Positions 21,151 to 33,964 are shown, numbered from the stretch's first letter. The stretch is DNA of 64,000 nt from Apoderus coryli (GCA_911728435.2 OU452205.1:13894260-13958259); one strand, 5' to 3'. Notes: generated by a model not told the origin, from the letters alone. Translations and numbers: made by a program.

Positions 21151-23480
21151 CGGGAAAGTTTTGGGGATGAAGTCTAGGTCATAATACACATCAGTAAAAA
21201 TTTAAACAATAAAGCTGTCTTGCGGTATTTCGCAATTGCAGAGACGAATCGAAGTCGAAACAATAGAATTATGTCTTCTCCAACAGAAAGTGCAAAACTT
21301 CTAGTTCCTAGATGGTATCTACGGGGTAACTCAAAACATTTTCCACTCATTTATTAATGCCCTTAATAAATTTATCGATGTAGGAAGTAAAACATGGATT
21401 TCTTTGATATTTTTTAGAGTTTCACTATATACAGAGGAATTTTTTAAGTTTTGTAGTTAAACAATTTAGATACAAGGGAACTCAAAAATGTTTTAATATA
21501 TTTTTTGGGAACAGCAAAACCTAATAAATAGTAAAACTTTTGAGTTTTCTTAGTTTGTTAGAATGGCGTCATAAAATTTATTTATATACAAGGTGTCTCA
21601 AATGTAATTCTATTTATTTGATTAGGTGGTTTTCAATCCATATTTTCAGTTTTTTTTTTTGTTTTTTTAATAACCCTCAATGACTTTTGTCATAGATAAA
21701 ACTACCACAAAACTACTGGGAAATCCCTCAAGGGATTTCTTGTGTTAAAATAAAAAAGGCAAGTCAAATATATTTTACTAACTATTATTTCTTAAATTAA
21801 TTATTTAAAATATAAGAAAATCAATTCAATGAAAAAAGACAAGTCAAAAATCATCAATTACAAAAATTAAAAAAAAATTGTACACAGTTAATCTCTTTCG
21901 GTAATTTTCAGTTTCAAAAATGTTCAAAATTATAATTATTAGTACTAATACTATAAACTCGCGTTGATAAACCGTAAAACCTAAAGACACTAGTCAACGG
22001 GGAGATTCGTGCTTCTACAACTCGGAGCTCACTTCGCCGAAGTTTGAGAGAAGACTCCGTTTTTCCCTGTTGCGTAAAAATTTATAACTTTTAATTTTTT
22101 CCACTCTTTCGAATATCGACCAACGAAATTGTCTATTACTGGCGTCGCGTCGTACCGCTTGTGTGGAAAAATGTGAATCAGCAAGTTTTGTCTATTTCGT
22201 AGATACAATACCGATGTTAGAGTTATGAACTTTTATAAATTGTTAATCAGCGAGAAATACTTAGTTCGAACGGATGCAATATTTTTATTACAATATACCG
22301 GGTGTGACAATATGGTAACATTTTAGAACATTCGAATTACTCTCTTACGAAATGTTTCAGCATCGTAAAAAGATGAAGAATTTCCTATATTTTAAATAAA
22401 AAGTTGTCCAAATGTGTTTTTATTTAACAATGTGTAAGCGAATTATTTTATTTTTTATTATTATTCGGTATATTATTTTATCAATGAGATTGACTTCACC
22501 GCCAAGTTTATGAACTTATAAATACGTGTATGTTTGAACGAGGTTAAAGTTTACAGTTTTTTTCGTATCTACATTTTGGTTGGAGCGTCAATAATAATTA
22601 AAAAATAATGACAATTTCTATGAAAATAAGGGCTATTTATACCTTTATTCTTTAGGGTTACAATTAATACAAAGATAAAATTATAGCAGTTTTTTTTTGC
22701 AATTTTAACTGACTACACCACTTGCATACATAAGATATCAACTTCGATTTGTCTGTCAGTTGTAATGTTTTCCTTTTTCGTATTTTTTCTTTTGTAACGG
22801 AATATAAAGAAGCCATAATATGTAATATCAATATATCAGGCAATAACGATTATCTTATTACATTGTTAACCTATAGCTTACTGTAACGAACTTAATACTT
22901 ATTGATATCAGTATAATACCTATATTGATTGGCATGTCACAAATAAGTATCTGTTTACAATGAAAACCGATCCTTTTGAGAAAAACGTATATGTATATGG
23001 CATCGATTAAAATTTCATATTAATCAATAATATAAGTTACGTGCATATATTAACGGACCTTTATAAAGTTAGAGCGAATATTTTGCATACATGCCTGAAT
23101 AAAAAGCCGTAGGTACAGAAAAAGTTGGTTCAAATTTAATCTGAAATAATTTTTGAGTTTTTATAAATTTTAATAATTGAATTCACGAAACAAATACTTA
23201 TATCTACCAAAAGTTGCATTTTCACCAACATTTTTGAAATTTTCTTCGATGAACTTAAGGACTACTATAGAGATTACGATTTTATTATTTTAGACACGAC
23301 ATTTGGGGCTATGTCTCCCGCTATTGTAATTGGCAATTGATTGTTTTTAATTTTAATTAATTTTATTGTTACAATGTGTTTGTTATTTTTGCTGACTTGG
23401 GTGAGTTTTTGACATTTTTGCTGTGTATTTTCTTTTGCTTTGCTGCCTTTAGGCTAACGTTTAGGTATTTTGTTTTATTT
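21151..23480. other. Non-coding stretch with isolated mariner-like ends
   Basis: Motifs ACAAGGTGTCTCAAATG (about 21590) and ACCGGGTGTGACAATATGG (about 22297) resemble mariner terminal repeats but have no visible partner. The stretch before 23480 reads AIVIGN, then INFIVTMCLLFLLTWVSF on the plus strand, the kind of hydrophobic decayed tail that precedes hammerhead motifs in Penelope-like elements. This is only suggestive. Confidence 0.4.
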
Positions 23481-23483
23481 TTT

Positions 23484-23521
23484 AGGCTGATGATGGCTGT
23501 ATAGCCGAAACTAATTCCTGC
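23484..23521 (+). ncRNA. Hammerhead-ribozyme-like motif
   Basis: Stem I strand TAGG (23484-23487), core CTGATGA (23488-23494), one extra T (23495), stem II GGCT (23496-23499) with loop GTAT pairing AGCC (23504-23507), then GAAAC (23508-23512), a very short stem III region, and CCTG (23518-23521), which pairs back to TAGG (one G-U). All conserved core letters of a type I hammerhead with minimal stem III are present except for one inserted base between A9 and stem II. Downstream TATGTGGATTTGACTTT recalls the GTGTGGAGGTCGACTTTT block of the other copies. Self-cleavage is not shown. Confidence 0.55.
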
Positions 23522-26306
23522 TTTTGTTTTTAATTATATGTGGATTTGACTTTGAGTTTCACGTGTTTTATTTCTAAAATAAATAACGGATCCACTTGGA
23601 GTTGATATGGATAATATCTACCAAAATATAATGATATTTACTCTTAGATTTGTGGGATAGCTGCTGCCTTTCCAGAGTCCCTCATATGTGGCCCCTTTTG
23701 GATTACGACCCAATTTTCTTGTGACTGAACATTCCCTTGAAAGTGCGGTTTCAGGTAGTTATGAGGCATCAATTTTATCCCTTAGCCAAAGATTAATGTG
23801 CAGAATAATCTTTGTCTTAGCTGTCGTCTTTGCAAATTTAAGTCGGGTCTACAAAATTAAATACGAATAACTCTGTAAGTTTAGATAGGTACCTATTTTC
23901 AATTTACATACTACCCTAGTCACGTCTGATTCTTTTCATTTTACGCAGCAAATATAAACAAAATTAAATCCATATGTCACACAAATACCTACAACTTCAA
24001 TAAAAATATATTTATTTAAACCAAACAAGCTAAAAAACAAAAACAAAAAAGCCGCGAAAGTAAAACCAAATGATTTGTGTTTTGTTTCTCATATTGAAAT
24101 CATTTAAAGTGCCTTACCGTGGTGGTTTTTAGTTAACGTTAAAAATTGTTGTTGACTTTTTTAAATTTTGACTTTTAATTATTTTATCAATTTTTACTTT
24201 AGGGCATACCAAATATTGAAATTTACAAGGCCACTAGACTTTTTTCAATTTCTTGAAATGTAATAATTGCAATTATTGATGTAAAGACATTACAGCATAC
24301 CAAATCTCAATTTCTGTCAAACGACAGTTTTACGTTATAATTTCAACGTTGACATCAACTCAATGTCCTTACAGCATAAGGCCGAATGACTCTTTGAACA
24401 AATTTGGCCACAACTAAGTAAAATTTCCGACGAGGTTCCCTAGATGAATTGGAGCTAAGTCCAAGTAAAAAAGAACCATGTACTAAGCCCGTTTTCCCAT
24501 TACAACTTAAATTAAGAATATTCATAAAATATTTTAACCTTGTCATATTATTAAGGTTTTAGGTTAGGGTTCCTAATTTTCGCCACTCCATAGGCATTTC
24601 ATATTAGGCAGATTTATAAACAGCCACATCCCACTGTCAAATTTCTATTATACCCATTTTAACTTAACAAAGCAGTTGATAATCCTAATAGCAGAATATC
24701 CAGTACAGAAGTAGGCCTGGACATTGGCTATTTTAACCCTTTTATGTTACATGTATACATTCAAGGGGCGGGTCTACATTTATTATAAATAGGCCCTATT
24801 ATATATAGTTATTACAAAGCAAAATTAATAGTAGGTACACAAATACGGGAGTGAACGCAATACAATCATTGTTTCCCCTTTATCAATTGTTTGGTTATGA
24901 CCAATGCCAAATGTATATGTGTAACTCATTTTTTTCTATTTTAGAGCAGATGTTAATAACAATACTATAAGCATCGAATGAAGAACATTGACAAATGCAA
25001 TAGAGAACCTATACATTATGTCAATATAATATGTGTGAAGTAATTATATCCTAAATATCAAATGTTAAAAGAAAATCATATTAAAATTAATAGTTTAAGG
25101 CTATGCTAGTCGTTTAAACGGCTAAAACAAGGATAGATTCAGGGGTGGATCTGCCATTACTAATAGTTTACTTCATGGATAATAATTATTCTTTAATATT
25201 GAACTGTTGTTGATTGTATTTGTCATTGTAGTATTGTCATATTTATTTATGAGAAGAATTGAAAGTATTCTTGGACAAAGTATGCTGGGTAACTGAGATT
25301 TTGACATTCTGGAACATTGATTACATTTTTCATTGTTGGCGTTTATTGTTTTATTTTGTAACGTATTTGGTTGTTTTTTTCTTCTTGGTTTGATATATTT
25401 TTTGCTTAATTAATTTTATATCCTTTTTTCAAATATCCTGTATTAATATTTATTAAAAAAAGTATACATAGGCGCCTAAAGTAGGTCTATAACTACCTAA
25501 GTACTGTACCAGATTTTTGTAGATTGTTCCAAAGTGTAGTTTCTCCATAATCGATCGAAACCCTTTCCGGTGTTGATATTTATTAGATACTAAGAAGAAA
25601 AGTGAGTTATAAAACTGACGTTGGCTTTGATATCCGCAACAACAGCATTCTGGTTGAAACTGAGGCAACTATTTGTCATTGTCATTCAAAAACTGAACAA
25701 TATAGAAAATGTGATTGAGATATTTCTGAAAATGTGACACATTATTACCTTTGTGTTCGTTATACCTGTTTCTTAAGTTAATAATTCAAAAGTATAATCC
25801 ATTATTTGAAACGGTACCTGCTACCAACTGGTATCCCTTAAAAGTTACCGACAAAATATTTGTATACTCTTAAGTTTCCTAAAAGTGTAGCAATTTAACT
25901 TTTGCTATCTAGGTTAAAACCTATTTTTGCATTCATGACATTTTCACTACCGACTACAATAAAATGTTGTTTCGTAGAAATTTTTATTGCATTTTTTCAT
26001 GTTGGTTGACGTCTATATAAAGGAATTCCAGATACCTAAGTTATTGTGTCACATTTGTGCTATAAAAGTTGGTGCCAACAATATAACTCTCTATAGCTGT
26101 TCTAGTTGTAGTTCATAAAAATTAGTTAGGATTTATATAGCTGTTAGATGACAATTAAACAAAATTAAAACATTTTTCCTTACACAAAAAATATTAACTT
26201 CTTCTTGTATTTTATTGTGCTCAACTGAGAGAATTATATATTCAAAACTCAGCAAGCAGCAGAATATGATCAACTATAAGCCACTTCATACACTTGAACA
26301 TATAAA
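23522..26306. other. Long AT-rich stretch without recognised features
   Basis: Both strands were read for LINE, transposase and exon motifs and none were convincing. Short open readings (23688-23870, 24355-24546 minus, 25453-25668 minus) have no recognisable domain. Confidence 0.45.
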
Positions 26307-26640
26307 CAGAGTGTCCCAAATAGAAGTAACTACATGATGGGGATTTCTGGTTTTGCATCTCGAGGGCTATACAACGAGTATAGCGATTTTCCAACTTTTC
26401 GATACCACTTTTATAGTACGATTTCCCTTTCTAGCAAAATAGGCATCAGTTTCAGCGATTACTTCATCATTGGACTTAAATTTCTTTCCAGCAAGCATTT
26501 TCTTGAGATCTGAAAACAGGAAAATGTCGCTGGGGGATAAATTTGAAGAATACTGTGGGTGGGTAAGGAATTAGAAGCCCAATTCATTCAGTTTTGCCCT
26601 AGTTTTCATAGTAGATTGCTGTAAAATTTATAAACGTATC
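26307..26640 (-). pseudogene. Mariner transposase C-terminal relic
   Basis: The minus-strand reading gives STMKTRAKLNELGF, a stop, LTHPQYSSNLSPSDIFLF, then SDLKKMLAGKKFKSNDEVI and AETDAYFARKG. This is the C-terminal third of a classical DD34D mariner, including the YSPDLAPSD block that carries the third catalytic Asp (kept, as SPSD). The element ends on the plus strand at 26307 with CAGAGTGTCCCAAATAG, a typical mariner terminal repeat. The first two catalytic Asp residues and the opposite end are gone. Two stops or shifts are visible after ARKG. Confidence 0.85.
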
Positions 26641-27149
26641 GTTTGAAGGTTAGGATTAAATAAAAATCACATGGAAAAGATTCTAGTAACGCCATCTACC
26701 CTACGGACTTATTGAATGACCTAATATCTAACTTTGCTAAACCGGCATTATTTCTCTGCTCAGTCTGATTGCACTGAATAAGACTGCGATTTAAACAAAA
26801 TCTCTTTTATAGGTAAAAAAGCCACAAGCTAGTTTAAAACAAATAATATAATAATAAAAAAATATTATTATATATAATAAATAATAATAATAAATAATAA
26901 GAATTAAACTAAATGCGAAGCAATGTGGGGATGTGGTATCCAATGGTTAAAAATCAAATAGGGATTTTCTTCATAATTTTCATTCCGTATTTAGGGCTTG
27001 TTCGTGGACATCCTGTGTATTTGACAAGGGAAGTCTATAAGAATCGATTTTTTGCCGACCGTCCATCTGTCCAGAGATCATAACATTAACATTTATACAC
27101 ATGGGTATCAAATAAAATATTTGATAAAATGATAATCTACACTAAATCC
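26641..27149. other. Non-coding stretch
   Basis: No coding remnant. An A/T-only region with AATAAT and TAATAA runs occurs at about 26840-26905, possibly an old LINE tail. Confidence 0.4.
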
Positions 27150-27800
27150 AGAATAGCGTTTACCAAAGGTAGATGACTCTTCTTCACCAACCGCTTGTCA
27201 TCTTCATCGGCATCCACTCGCTAACGAGTATGAATTACTCCAAATCAGGGATTTCTGTTGTGAATCCTAAGTTGGCTAAACAGACCAATCTCCGAGCCGT
27301 AAGTTTTGTCACAAAATTGACACACCCAATCACCACCATTTTGGCTGTTGTAGGCGCGCTGCGAACTAAGCGTTCTCTCTTCCTTCACCGCTGTCTCTTC
27401 GCATCCTCATATCGTCGACGCTGCTCTTGAAAAACTTGATGGACGCCTTCATCTCGATCGGTCGTTCGCGATCTGCTCCCAGTTGTTTTTCACATCTAAG
27501 CCACACTTCTTCATGTTGGTCTTAAGAACATCCTTGTAGCTCTTTTGCTGCCCTCCCTGATTTCGTGAGCCCACCTTAAGCTGTGATTAAAGGACTCTCT
27601 TTAGAGTTGACATGCGGATTACGTGGCCAGTCTATCGCAGCTTGTGACTGACAATCATCGTCTCATTGCTAGTTGTTTCAGCTTCCTCCAGAATGCTGAT
27701 GTTTGTCCGTCGGTCCTGTCATTTAATTCCAAGAATTCTTCCAAGACACCGGTGATGGTCAGCAGAGAAGTCATTATCTGGCCTTTCAGAACAGAACACA
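27150..27800 (-). pseudogene. LINE relic, RT C-terminal part, second copy
   Basis: A minus-strand relative of 11150-11965. From about 27780 it reads an LEEFLELNDRTDGQTSAFWR-like degraded block, then the LRW.GHV.RM region (about 27640), and at about 27330-27270 CQFCDKTYGSEIGLF and SQLRIHN, a C2H2-like finger that closes proteins of this LINE group. It shares about 400 bases of recognisable nucleotide similarity with the 11150 copy (for example ATCCTCATATCGTCGA and CTAAGCCACACTTCTTCATG in both). Its 5' end abuts the mariner copy at 27848. Confidence 0.75.
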
Positions 27801-28392
27801 ACCGCCTGTGAGTATATTCCGATAAGCTGCAGAATTTACGCGACGTGTAAAATTTAAAGGCTACTCTGTTAAGCATTATACCTAACTAACTATATCTAAC
27901 ATTTTTTCCTGCAAATTTGTTTGTGAAAATGTTCACGTTTCTCAACTTCTACAAAAACGTCATCATTTTTATGATTATTTGATTCAAGCAAACTGTATTT
28001 CAGAATACATTTCTCCGAATACTAATCACACAAATGATATAGTCGAAGATCGTCAGGCAGTTGCAGAACCAGATTTAACTTGAACCACGTGATTCCTAGG
28101 AAACGTCAGGTTCTTTAAATAGAACAGTATATATTCGACTATGTCTTTCGATAGATAAAAAAATGCCATAATCAATATTACGTATACAGAAACCCCAAAT
28201 AGTTACACCTTAGAGCTACTTATTGACTAACAGTAAAAATGCAAATAAAAGACGAACTTTTCAATTTATTTTAAATCTATGGACAATACCATCAAGTTAT
28301 TAGTAGGACATGGAACGCATTTAATACTATGACCCTAAATTACCGGCAATGCAGCCAACAAAATTTAGAAGACACAGAGAAGTTTTATAGCA

Positions 28393-29284
28393 TTGGAAGT
28401 CCCATCTATCGGTTGCTTTTTGAAATATCGATTATTTCGGCTTTGACAGCTCGAATGACTTTGACAATGTGTCAAATATTTAGTAAAAGCTTTGCGGTTT
28501 ACGAAGTGGTTAAGTTTACGCTCGAAGAAAAATGGGAAATATTGAAAACTTACTTCCATAATGGTGAGTCTTCAACCGAAACTGCAAGAAAAATGCACAC
28601 AAAATTCGGTAGAAATAAATCGCCTTGCAGGCAGTTTTTGTGGATAAATTTGTGAAGCGTGTACGTGAAAATGGCTCGTTAATGGACAAAGCAACGGGTT
28701 CCCGTGCTCGTCCAATGCGCTCAATCGAAAATATTGCTGCTGTTGCCGAAAGTGTGAGTGACAATCCATCAACATCAACTCGAGACCGTTCGCAGGAATT
28801 GAACATTTCTCACACATCCCTTCAAAGAATTTTGACGAAAGACCTCGGTTTGAAGCCGTACAAAATTCAATTGGTGCAAGAGTTAAAGCCGCACGACCAT
28901 CCGATGCGATTTCGGTTCAATGGGCCGAAGAACGCTTGATGGAAGATGAGCATTTTTATCGAAAAATCATCTTTTCAGATGAAGCTCATTTCCACCTCGG
29001 TGGTTATGTCAATAAGCAAAACTGCCGCATTTGGGGCTCAGAAAACGACCTAAAGCACGAGATTGCAGCCATTGAGGGCCACACCATCAAAAATGTCATG
29101 AAAAATTGGGTCGACAGAATGGGCTACTGCAAAGCCAGCCAGGGCAGCCATATGAATAAAGTGGTCTTCCACTATTAAACCGCAATGTTGGGCCTATTGA
29201 ATAAGAAATAAATAATTGGAAACTATCCACCCGTCTTTTTTTATAATAGCAATTCTAAAATGTAACTTTTTCGTGGGACACCCT
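28393..29284 (+). pseudogene. Tc1/mariner-type transposase relic nested in copy A
   Basis: The reading starts FTLEEKWEILKTYFHNGESS (helix-turn-helix region), shifts frame near 28622 to FVDKFVKRVRENGSLMDKA, then ISHTSLQRILTKDLGLKPYK. It shifts again near 28917 to WAEERLMEDEHFYRKIIFSDE, with the first catalytic Asp in FSDEAHFHLGG, up to CRIWGSEN. It then jumps directly to the C-terminal tail VMKNWVDRMGYCKASQGSH and a stop at 29178. The middle, with the second and third catalytic acids, is deleted. The right end, TTTCGTGGGACACCCTTTA, is a mariner terminal repeat. The left terminal repeat is absent, so the copy is truncated at both gene and element level. Confidence 0.88.
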
Positions 29285-29368
29285 TTACACGTAAAACAAC
29301 CTAAAGTAAATGTTCAAAATGATTTTCGTTAATTTCTGAACATCATCATATTGTTTTCTCACACTAAG

Positions 29369-32150
29369 AATAATAATAAATCATTATTGCACCATTAGGT
29401 AATACATCAAAATGACAATGGCTTTGTCAATATAAATTAAAATAAATAAATACAAAATACAAACATAAAATTGTAACTAACAAAAAAACAAACAACGTCA
29501 AAGTAACAATATACATAATACCAAATGAACTTGTGAAAAAATCATTAGTATTGTGCAACACTTTACCAACAACGTAATTTCTCAATTTAGTTTTGAATAG
29601 TCTCTTTTCAGTATTTTTTATTTCTATAGGCAGACTGTTGTATAGTTGAATACCCTGCAGTAAAGCTGAATTATGTTTCAAATTTAAACGATGGTTAGGT
29701 ATACAGAAGACATGTGCCGTAATGATGGTAATTTCCATTTTTTCTTATATCACTTTCATTTCCGCGAACGAACTCAATAAGAGTAACCACATAGAGCCCA
29801 TATACAGTCAGGATATTATACTTAGAAAAAAACGGTCTACAGCTATCCCTCTGATTTAAACGGGCCATGCATCGAATAACCCTTTTTTGAGCAAGGAATA
29901 TCTCACTCATTCTTGTGCTAGACCCCCAAAAGCCAATACCATATCTCAGTCTAGTCTCCATCAGAGTATAGTACAAGCCCAACAAATGGCCCATCTCCAA
30001 CACCGACCTGAGACTCCTCAAAAGAAAACAGAATGTCACAATGTTGATGCCACGTAAGTGTTTCATCAACCTTGAGTCCAAGAAAAGTTGTTTTTGCTGT
30101 CTCCAGAAGAACCCCATCCGTGCAAACAGAAAAGTCAGCATGAGTCCCACTCCGATGGGTGCGAAAATGCAGATAACATGTTTTGTCCCGGTTCAAGTGC
30201 AGAGAACTCCTCCGAAACCAATCGCTAAAACAATAGTACACAATATGACACTTACCCTCGAAAAGTTCAAGACAGTCACTCCTCACAGATACTAATGCCG
30301 TAGTGCCATCCGCATATTCAAACAATGAAGCTTCCGGCAACAATTGCGGCAAATCGTTCGTATACAATACAAATAACAGGGGACCCAGCACAGATCCCTG
30401 CGGATCTAAAGTTGCACAGAAAACCCATTCCATTGTGATAGAACAGCTGAACAAACTGTTCCCTGCCCGTCAGATAACTATCCAGCCAACTTAGTGCTGG
30501 ACCCCGTATTCCATAATGACCGAGTCTCTTCAAAAGCAAATCGCGTCGTACACAATCAAAAGCACGAGACAGGTCTCAGAATATTCCTACCGGACTACCA
30601 CCCTCATATAGGATATCAAAGAGCTCTGAGAAAAAAGACTGCAAAGCCGTAATAGTAGACCGATCAGGTCGAAAACCGTGCTGCTCCTTGCAAAGTACAG
30701 TAAACTTGGCTAAGAAATCCTGAAGTCTCTCGAGCATACAGTACTCAAATACCTTTGAAAAGCTACTAGCCAGTGCTATCGGACGGTAGTTCTCTATTTT
30801 AGTTTGATTGTACTTCTTATGGACAGGAATTATCTTTGATATCTTTAGTGGGCTCGGAAATACCCATTGGACGAAGAAATCATTTATAATATGGGCCAAA
30901 GGAATGGCCAGAGCATGCATACAAGTCTTTATCAGGTCCCGATGACATTTTGCTTTTCAATTTGTTTTGCAATTATTTCATCAGGGTCTTACCTCTCGCA
31001 GGAACAAACTATTCACAACATTTGATTTAATGGAACTAGGCAGTTTACTAGTATTTTTTATATTACTCACTATACTAGCTGGAGTGTTTATAAAATAGTT
31101 ATTAAATAGGTTAGCTATAGTCACCGGATCTGTAACCCGAGAGTTATTCTCCAATTCAATATTTTTAGTATCCCTATGTTTACCAGAAAGCTCTGAAAAC
31201 CACAGTATACTTTACATCAGTAATCAAAATTTTATTTTGATAAAAGCTCATTTTTGATTTGACCACTAGTTTTGAATGTTTATTTTTTGCAAGTGAGTAA
31301 TCTGTCTTGGAGATAAAATTCCGCTTCTGCAGCATATATAAATTTTTTATATTTTGACTAAACTGTTTCAGTTCAGATGTTACCCATCGTTTATTATTGT
31401 TTTCAATCAACCTGTGCTTTCTCTTGGGAAACATCCTATCATCTGCAGCAAATACTCCATGCCAAGGTTCAACCAAAAGTCAAATTCGACATGCCTCAAA
31501 GGAAGACGCACTAAAACATCTGATCTCTTTGTACACGCAAGTACGCTCTCGCATATTTTGCATGCCTGTCCAATACAACAGCGTTGAGTGATCCGAAAAG
31601 TGGTTATCCACCACAGCACAGTCCTCGGAATCTGGGAGATTGGGGAAAATATAATCCAAAGAGGTCGCACTGTGAAAAGTGGTCCTCGTGGGACATTCAA
31701 CCTTAGAATGCAGTCCGAAAGCAGACATAAGACCCATAAGCTCCCTATGGTGAGCCCCGTTCGCAGATGTCAGGTTGAAATCACCAGCCACAATCATTGA
31801 TTTATAAGAGGTATAAAATGTATTTAGTAGTTGATGAAGGTTTTCGAGAAATAGGCCCACATTACTGTCAGGTGATCTATAACAGAGAATTATAAGAACC
31901 GTCTCCTCACTCAGCCTACAGAGAACGCCGCAGACTTCAAAATTCTTCTCCACACAAAAGCCAGAAAAATCAACCGATTTACAATCTACCGTACGGTGTG
32001 TCCAAGATGTCACCAAAAACATCTCTCGTGCTAGTATAAGCTCTTCGTAAATGTTGGAAATTTGGGTCACACTGCACCCTGCCTGCCGATCACAACTGAT
32101 GAGTTGTGGATCAACGAAACGGTCTGTTTGGTGAAAGCATGGTAGTGTGA
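29369..32150 (-). pseudogene. LINE (Jockey-like) relic nested in mariner copy A
   Basis: The minus-strand order is as follows. A truncated endonuclease gives LIILCYRSPDSNVG, MIVAGDFNLTSANG and FSDHSTLLYW (about 31915-31560). A linker lies near 31400. RT then gives IENYRPIALASSFSKVFEY and EQHGFRPDRSTITALQ (30920-30576), LLKRLGHYGIRGPALSWLDS, DPQGSVLGPLLFVLY and FEYADGTTAL (about 30310). The last replaces the usual YADD by YADG, destroying a catalytic aspartate. The C-terminal part ends in LYNSLPIEIK (about 29600). The tail is an ATT/TTA microsatellite at 29369-29381. Many frameshifts. The YRSP..N endonuclease and the overall layout are those of Jockey-group LINEs, distinct from 14119-17025 and 40600-43086. 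Confidence 0.88.
32090..32130 (+). ncRNA. Canonical hammerhead core string, uncertain
   Basis: CTGATGA (32096-32102), stem II GTTG (32103-32106) closing on CAAC (32112-32115) over a 5-base loop, then GAAAC (32116-32120). This is the textbook core and spacing with no extra base. However, it lies antisense to the decayed endonuclease of the LINE, and a convincing stem I could not be drawn (only A-T next to the core, then CAC/GTG after mismatches). It may be chance or a relic of something older at the LINE boundary. Confidence 0.25.
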
Positions 32151-32705
32151 AACAAATTTTCAACATAACTAAAAATTTTGTTACTTTATGTAATAATAAG
32201 CAATTCGTAATGATAAAATTGTTAATATTTGACATTTTTATATACGGAATGTTGATTATGGCGTTTGCCTACTAGATGGTTTCTACAAGTTGTGGCCCAT
32301 TATGATAAAAATGTACAAAATTCAAAATATTGAGGAAATCACGTGGTTCAGGTTTAAATCTTGTTCTGAAACTGCTTGACGATATTGGACTATATCATTT
32401 GTATATATACACAAGTATTCCCACTAATGCATTCTACAATTTTGTTTGCTTGAATGAAATAATCATAAACATATTTATTTTTTTGTAGAAGTCAAAAAAA
32501 GTCAACATTTTCACAAACAAATTTGTAGAAAAAAATCTGATAAGTAGTGTAGGTATAGGGAATGTGAATGTAAAGTAATATAAACACGGAAATAGTACAT
32601 CAATATAGAACCTTCCCGATAATACTCAAACCCTAAGTTTTAGAAACATATCTTTTGTATAGTTATCGAGAACTTTGAATAGACCACTCAAGATGAATCA
32701 CCCTG

Positions 32706-33455
32706 TATAGACAAGAATTTAGAAAAAATATTCCGTAAAGTATAACGTGAATAATTTTCAAGTCTTCTGACCCACTTTGTACACAAATAGAGCAAATATT
32801 TTTCCCGTAAATCCCGTTGACGTCTTTATTAATTCTGACACATTGAATAGTAATAACAATAAACATACACAGCATCAACTAAGTATGTCCCCTTCTGAGG
32901 CCCCCCGCAATGTTTTGTATATCTAACCATGTTACCTACTAGTATAGTAAAAAGTCTCCCTTCTCTGATTCACTATATTAACATAAAAAAATATGCACTG
33001 TGTAATAGTAGAAATTTTTTCATCTACATCCAGATGTTCTCACTATAATAGTGCAAAAACTTGTTAATGACGTAATTTTCGCACGCCTTTTTCTATAATC
33101 GAAATCGCGTTACAATAAAATTGAAATAATAACTAAAAAAGGGTAGAATATAATGTAACATATTTTTTGGAGATATTGTTCTAGGGATTCCCCGTGGAGT
33201 TGAAACGGGTGGTCACGCATCAAGGCATGCTGTGCTTGGGCGGTGCCTGGACGTAATTGAATTATTGCCGTGTATATGATTTTGTTTTGTTAAAAGCATT
33301 TAGAATTTTATTTTTATTTAACAAAATTTTATTCATTGAATTAGATTGACATATTTCTTCATTCTCTAGAATACTGCATTTCCTTTCGCAGATGATGCCT
33401 ACTAGTATTGTAAAGGTTTTATAATTTACAGGTTATTGTGTGAAATACTTAAAAA
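32706..33455. other. Non-coding stretch
   Basis: No coding, TIR or tail signal. A somewhat GC-richer patch at about 33183-33255 has no recognisable content. Confidence 0.45.
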
Positions 33456-33660
33456 AATAATAATAATAAAAAAGTCTTTATTGCAAAAACCAAAAGGCGA
33501 AGTTGAAGCGCAGCTTCCTCACTTAACCAACTTTATCATACAATGAAAGTACTAATATCTAATACAATAATTAAATTAAATTTGGTAAATGAAAAGGCTG
33601 TCGCAACCACTAATTGTTTTTAGGGTTTAGGGTCATCATCAGTTAGGTAGAAACAATATT
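33456..33660 (-). repeat. LINE 3' tail next to a decayed hammerhead-like string
   Basis: On the plus strand AATAATAATAATAAAAAAGT followed by CTTTATTGCAAAAACC is, reversed, the AATAAAGAC plus ATT tail seen at 10550-10578, so a minus-strand LINE 3' end is likely. At 33603-33650 the minus strand reads CCTAACTGATGATGACCC, a long loop, GGTT, then GCGACAG in place of GAAAC. This fits a broken member of the hammerhead-like family. Confidence 0.4.
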
Positions 33661-33964
33661 ACATAACTATAAAGAGGAGAGAAACATTATCAGCAATCTT
33701 CATCACAAAATAGCATTACAACTTACCTAAGTGGAGAGGTTATATCGGAAATTTGCCAAATTACTGGACATCCACAGTGAAATGGACTATTTCGATAAAA
33801 TTAAATATAATAATCAATTAATTAACAAAATAAGTAAAACTACACTCGTAAAAAAAACTACTTATCCTATGTGTATTATATTCTCCTTAACATATTTACA
33901 ATATTTATAACCAGAACAAACCTTGATGTCGTTAGGTAATCTGTTCTACATCTTAGCAATATTG

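Larger units (their letters stand above)
27848..32705 (-). mobile_element. Long-TIR mariner, copy A, gutted and invaded
   Basis: The right TIR (about 32236-32705) ends ATGAATCACCCTG followed by TA. The left TIR (27848-28235) pairs with it over blocks such as TTTTTTCCTGCAAATTTGTT, GATCGTCAGGCAGTTGCAG and GAAACGTCAGG. The outer 200 or so bases of the left TIR are missing. Between the TIRs the element's own gene runs on the minus strand. Only its 3' flank (28255-28392) and its last codons (about 29345-29318, ENHFEHLL then stop) survive, flanking the mariner inserted at 28393-29284. The LINE at 29369-32150 then replaced the rest. Copy B at 34673-37384 is the same family. Order of events: A first, then the two inner insertions. 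Confidence 0.8.
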
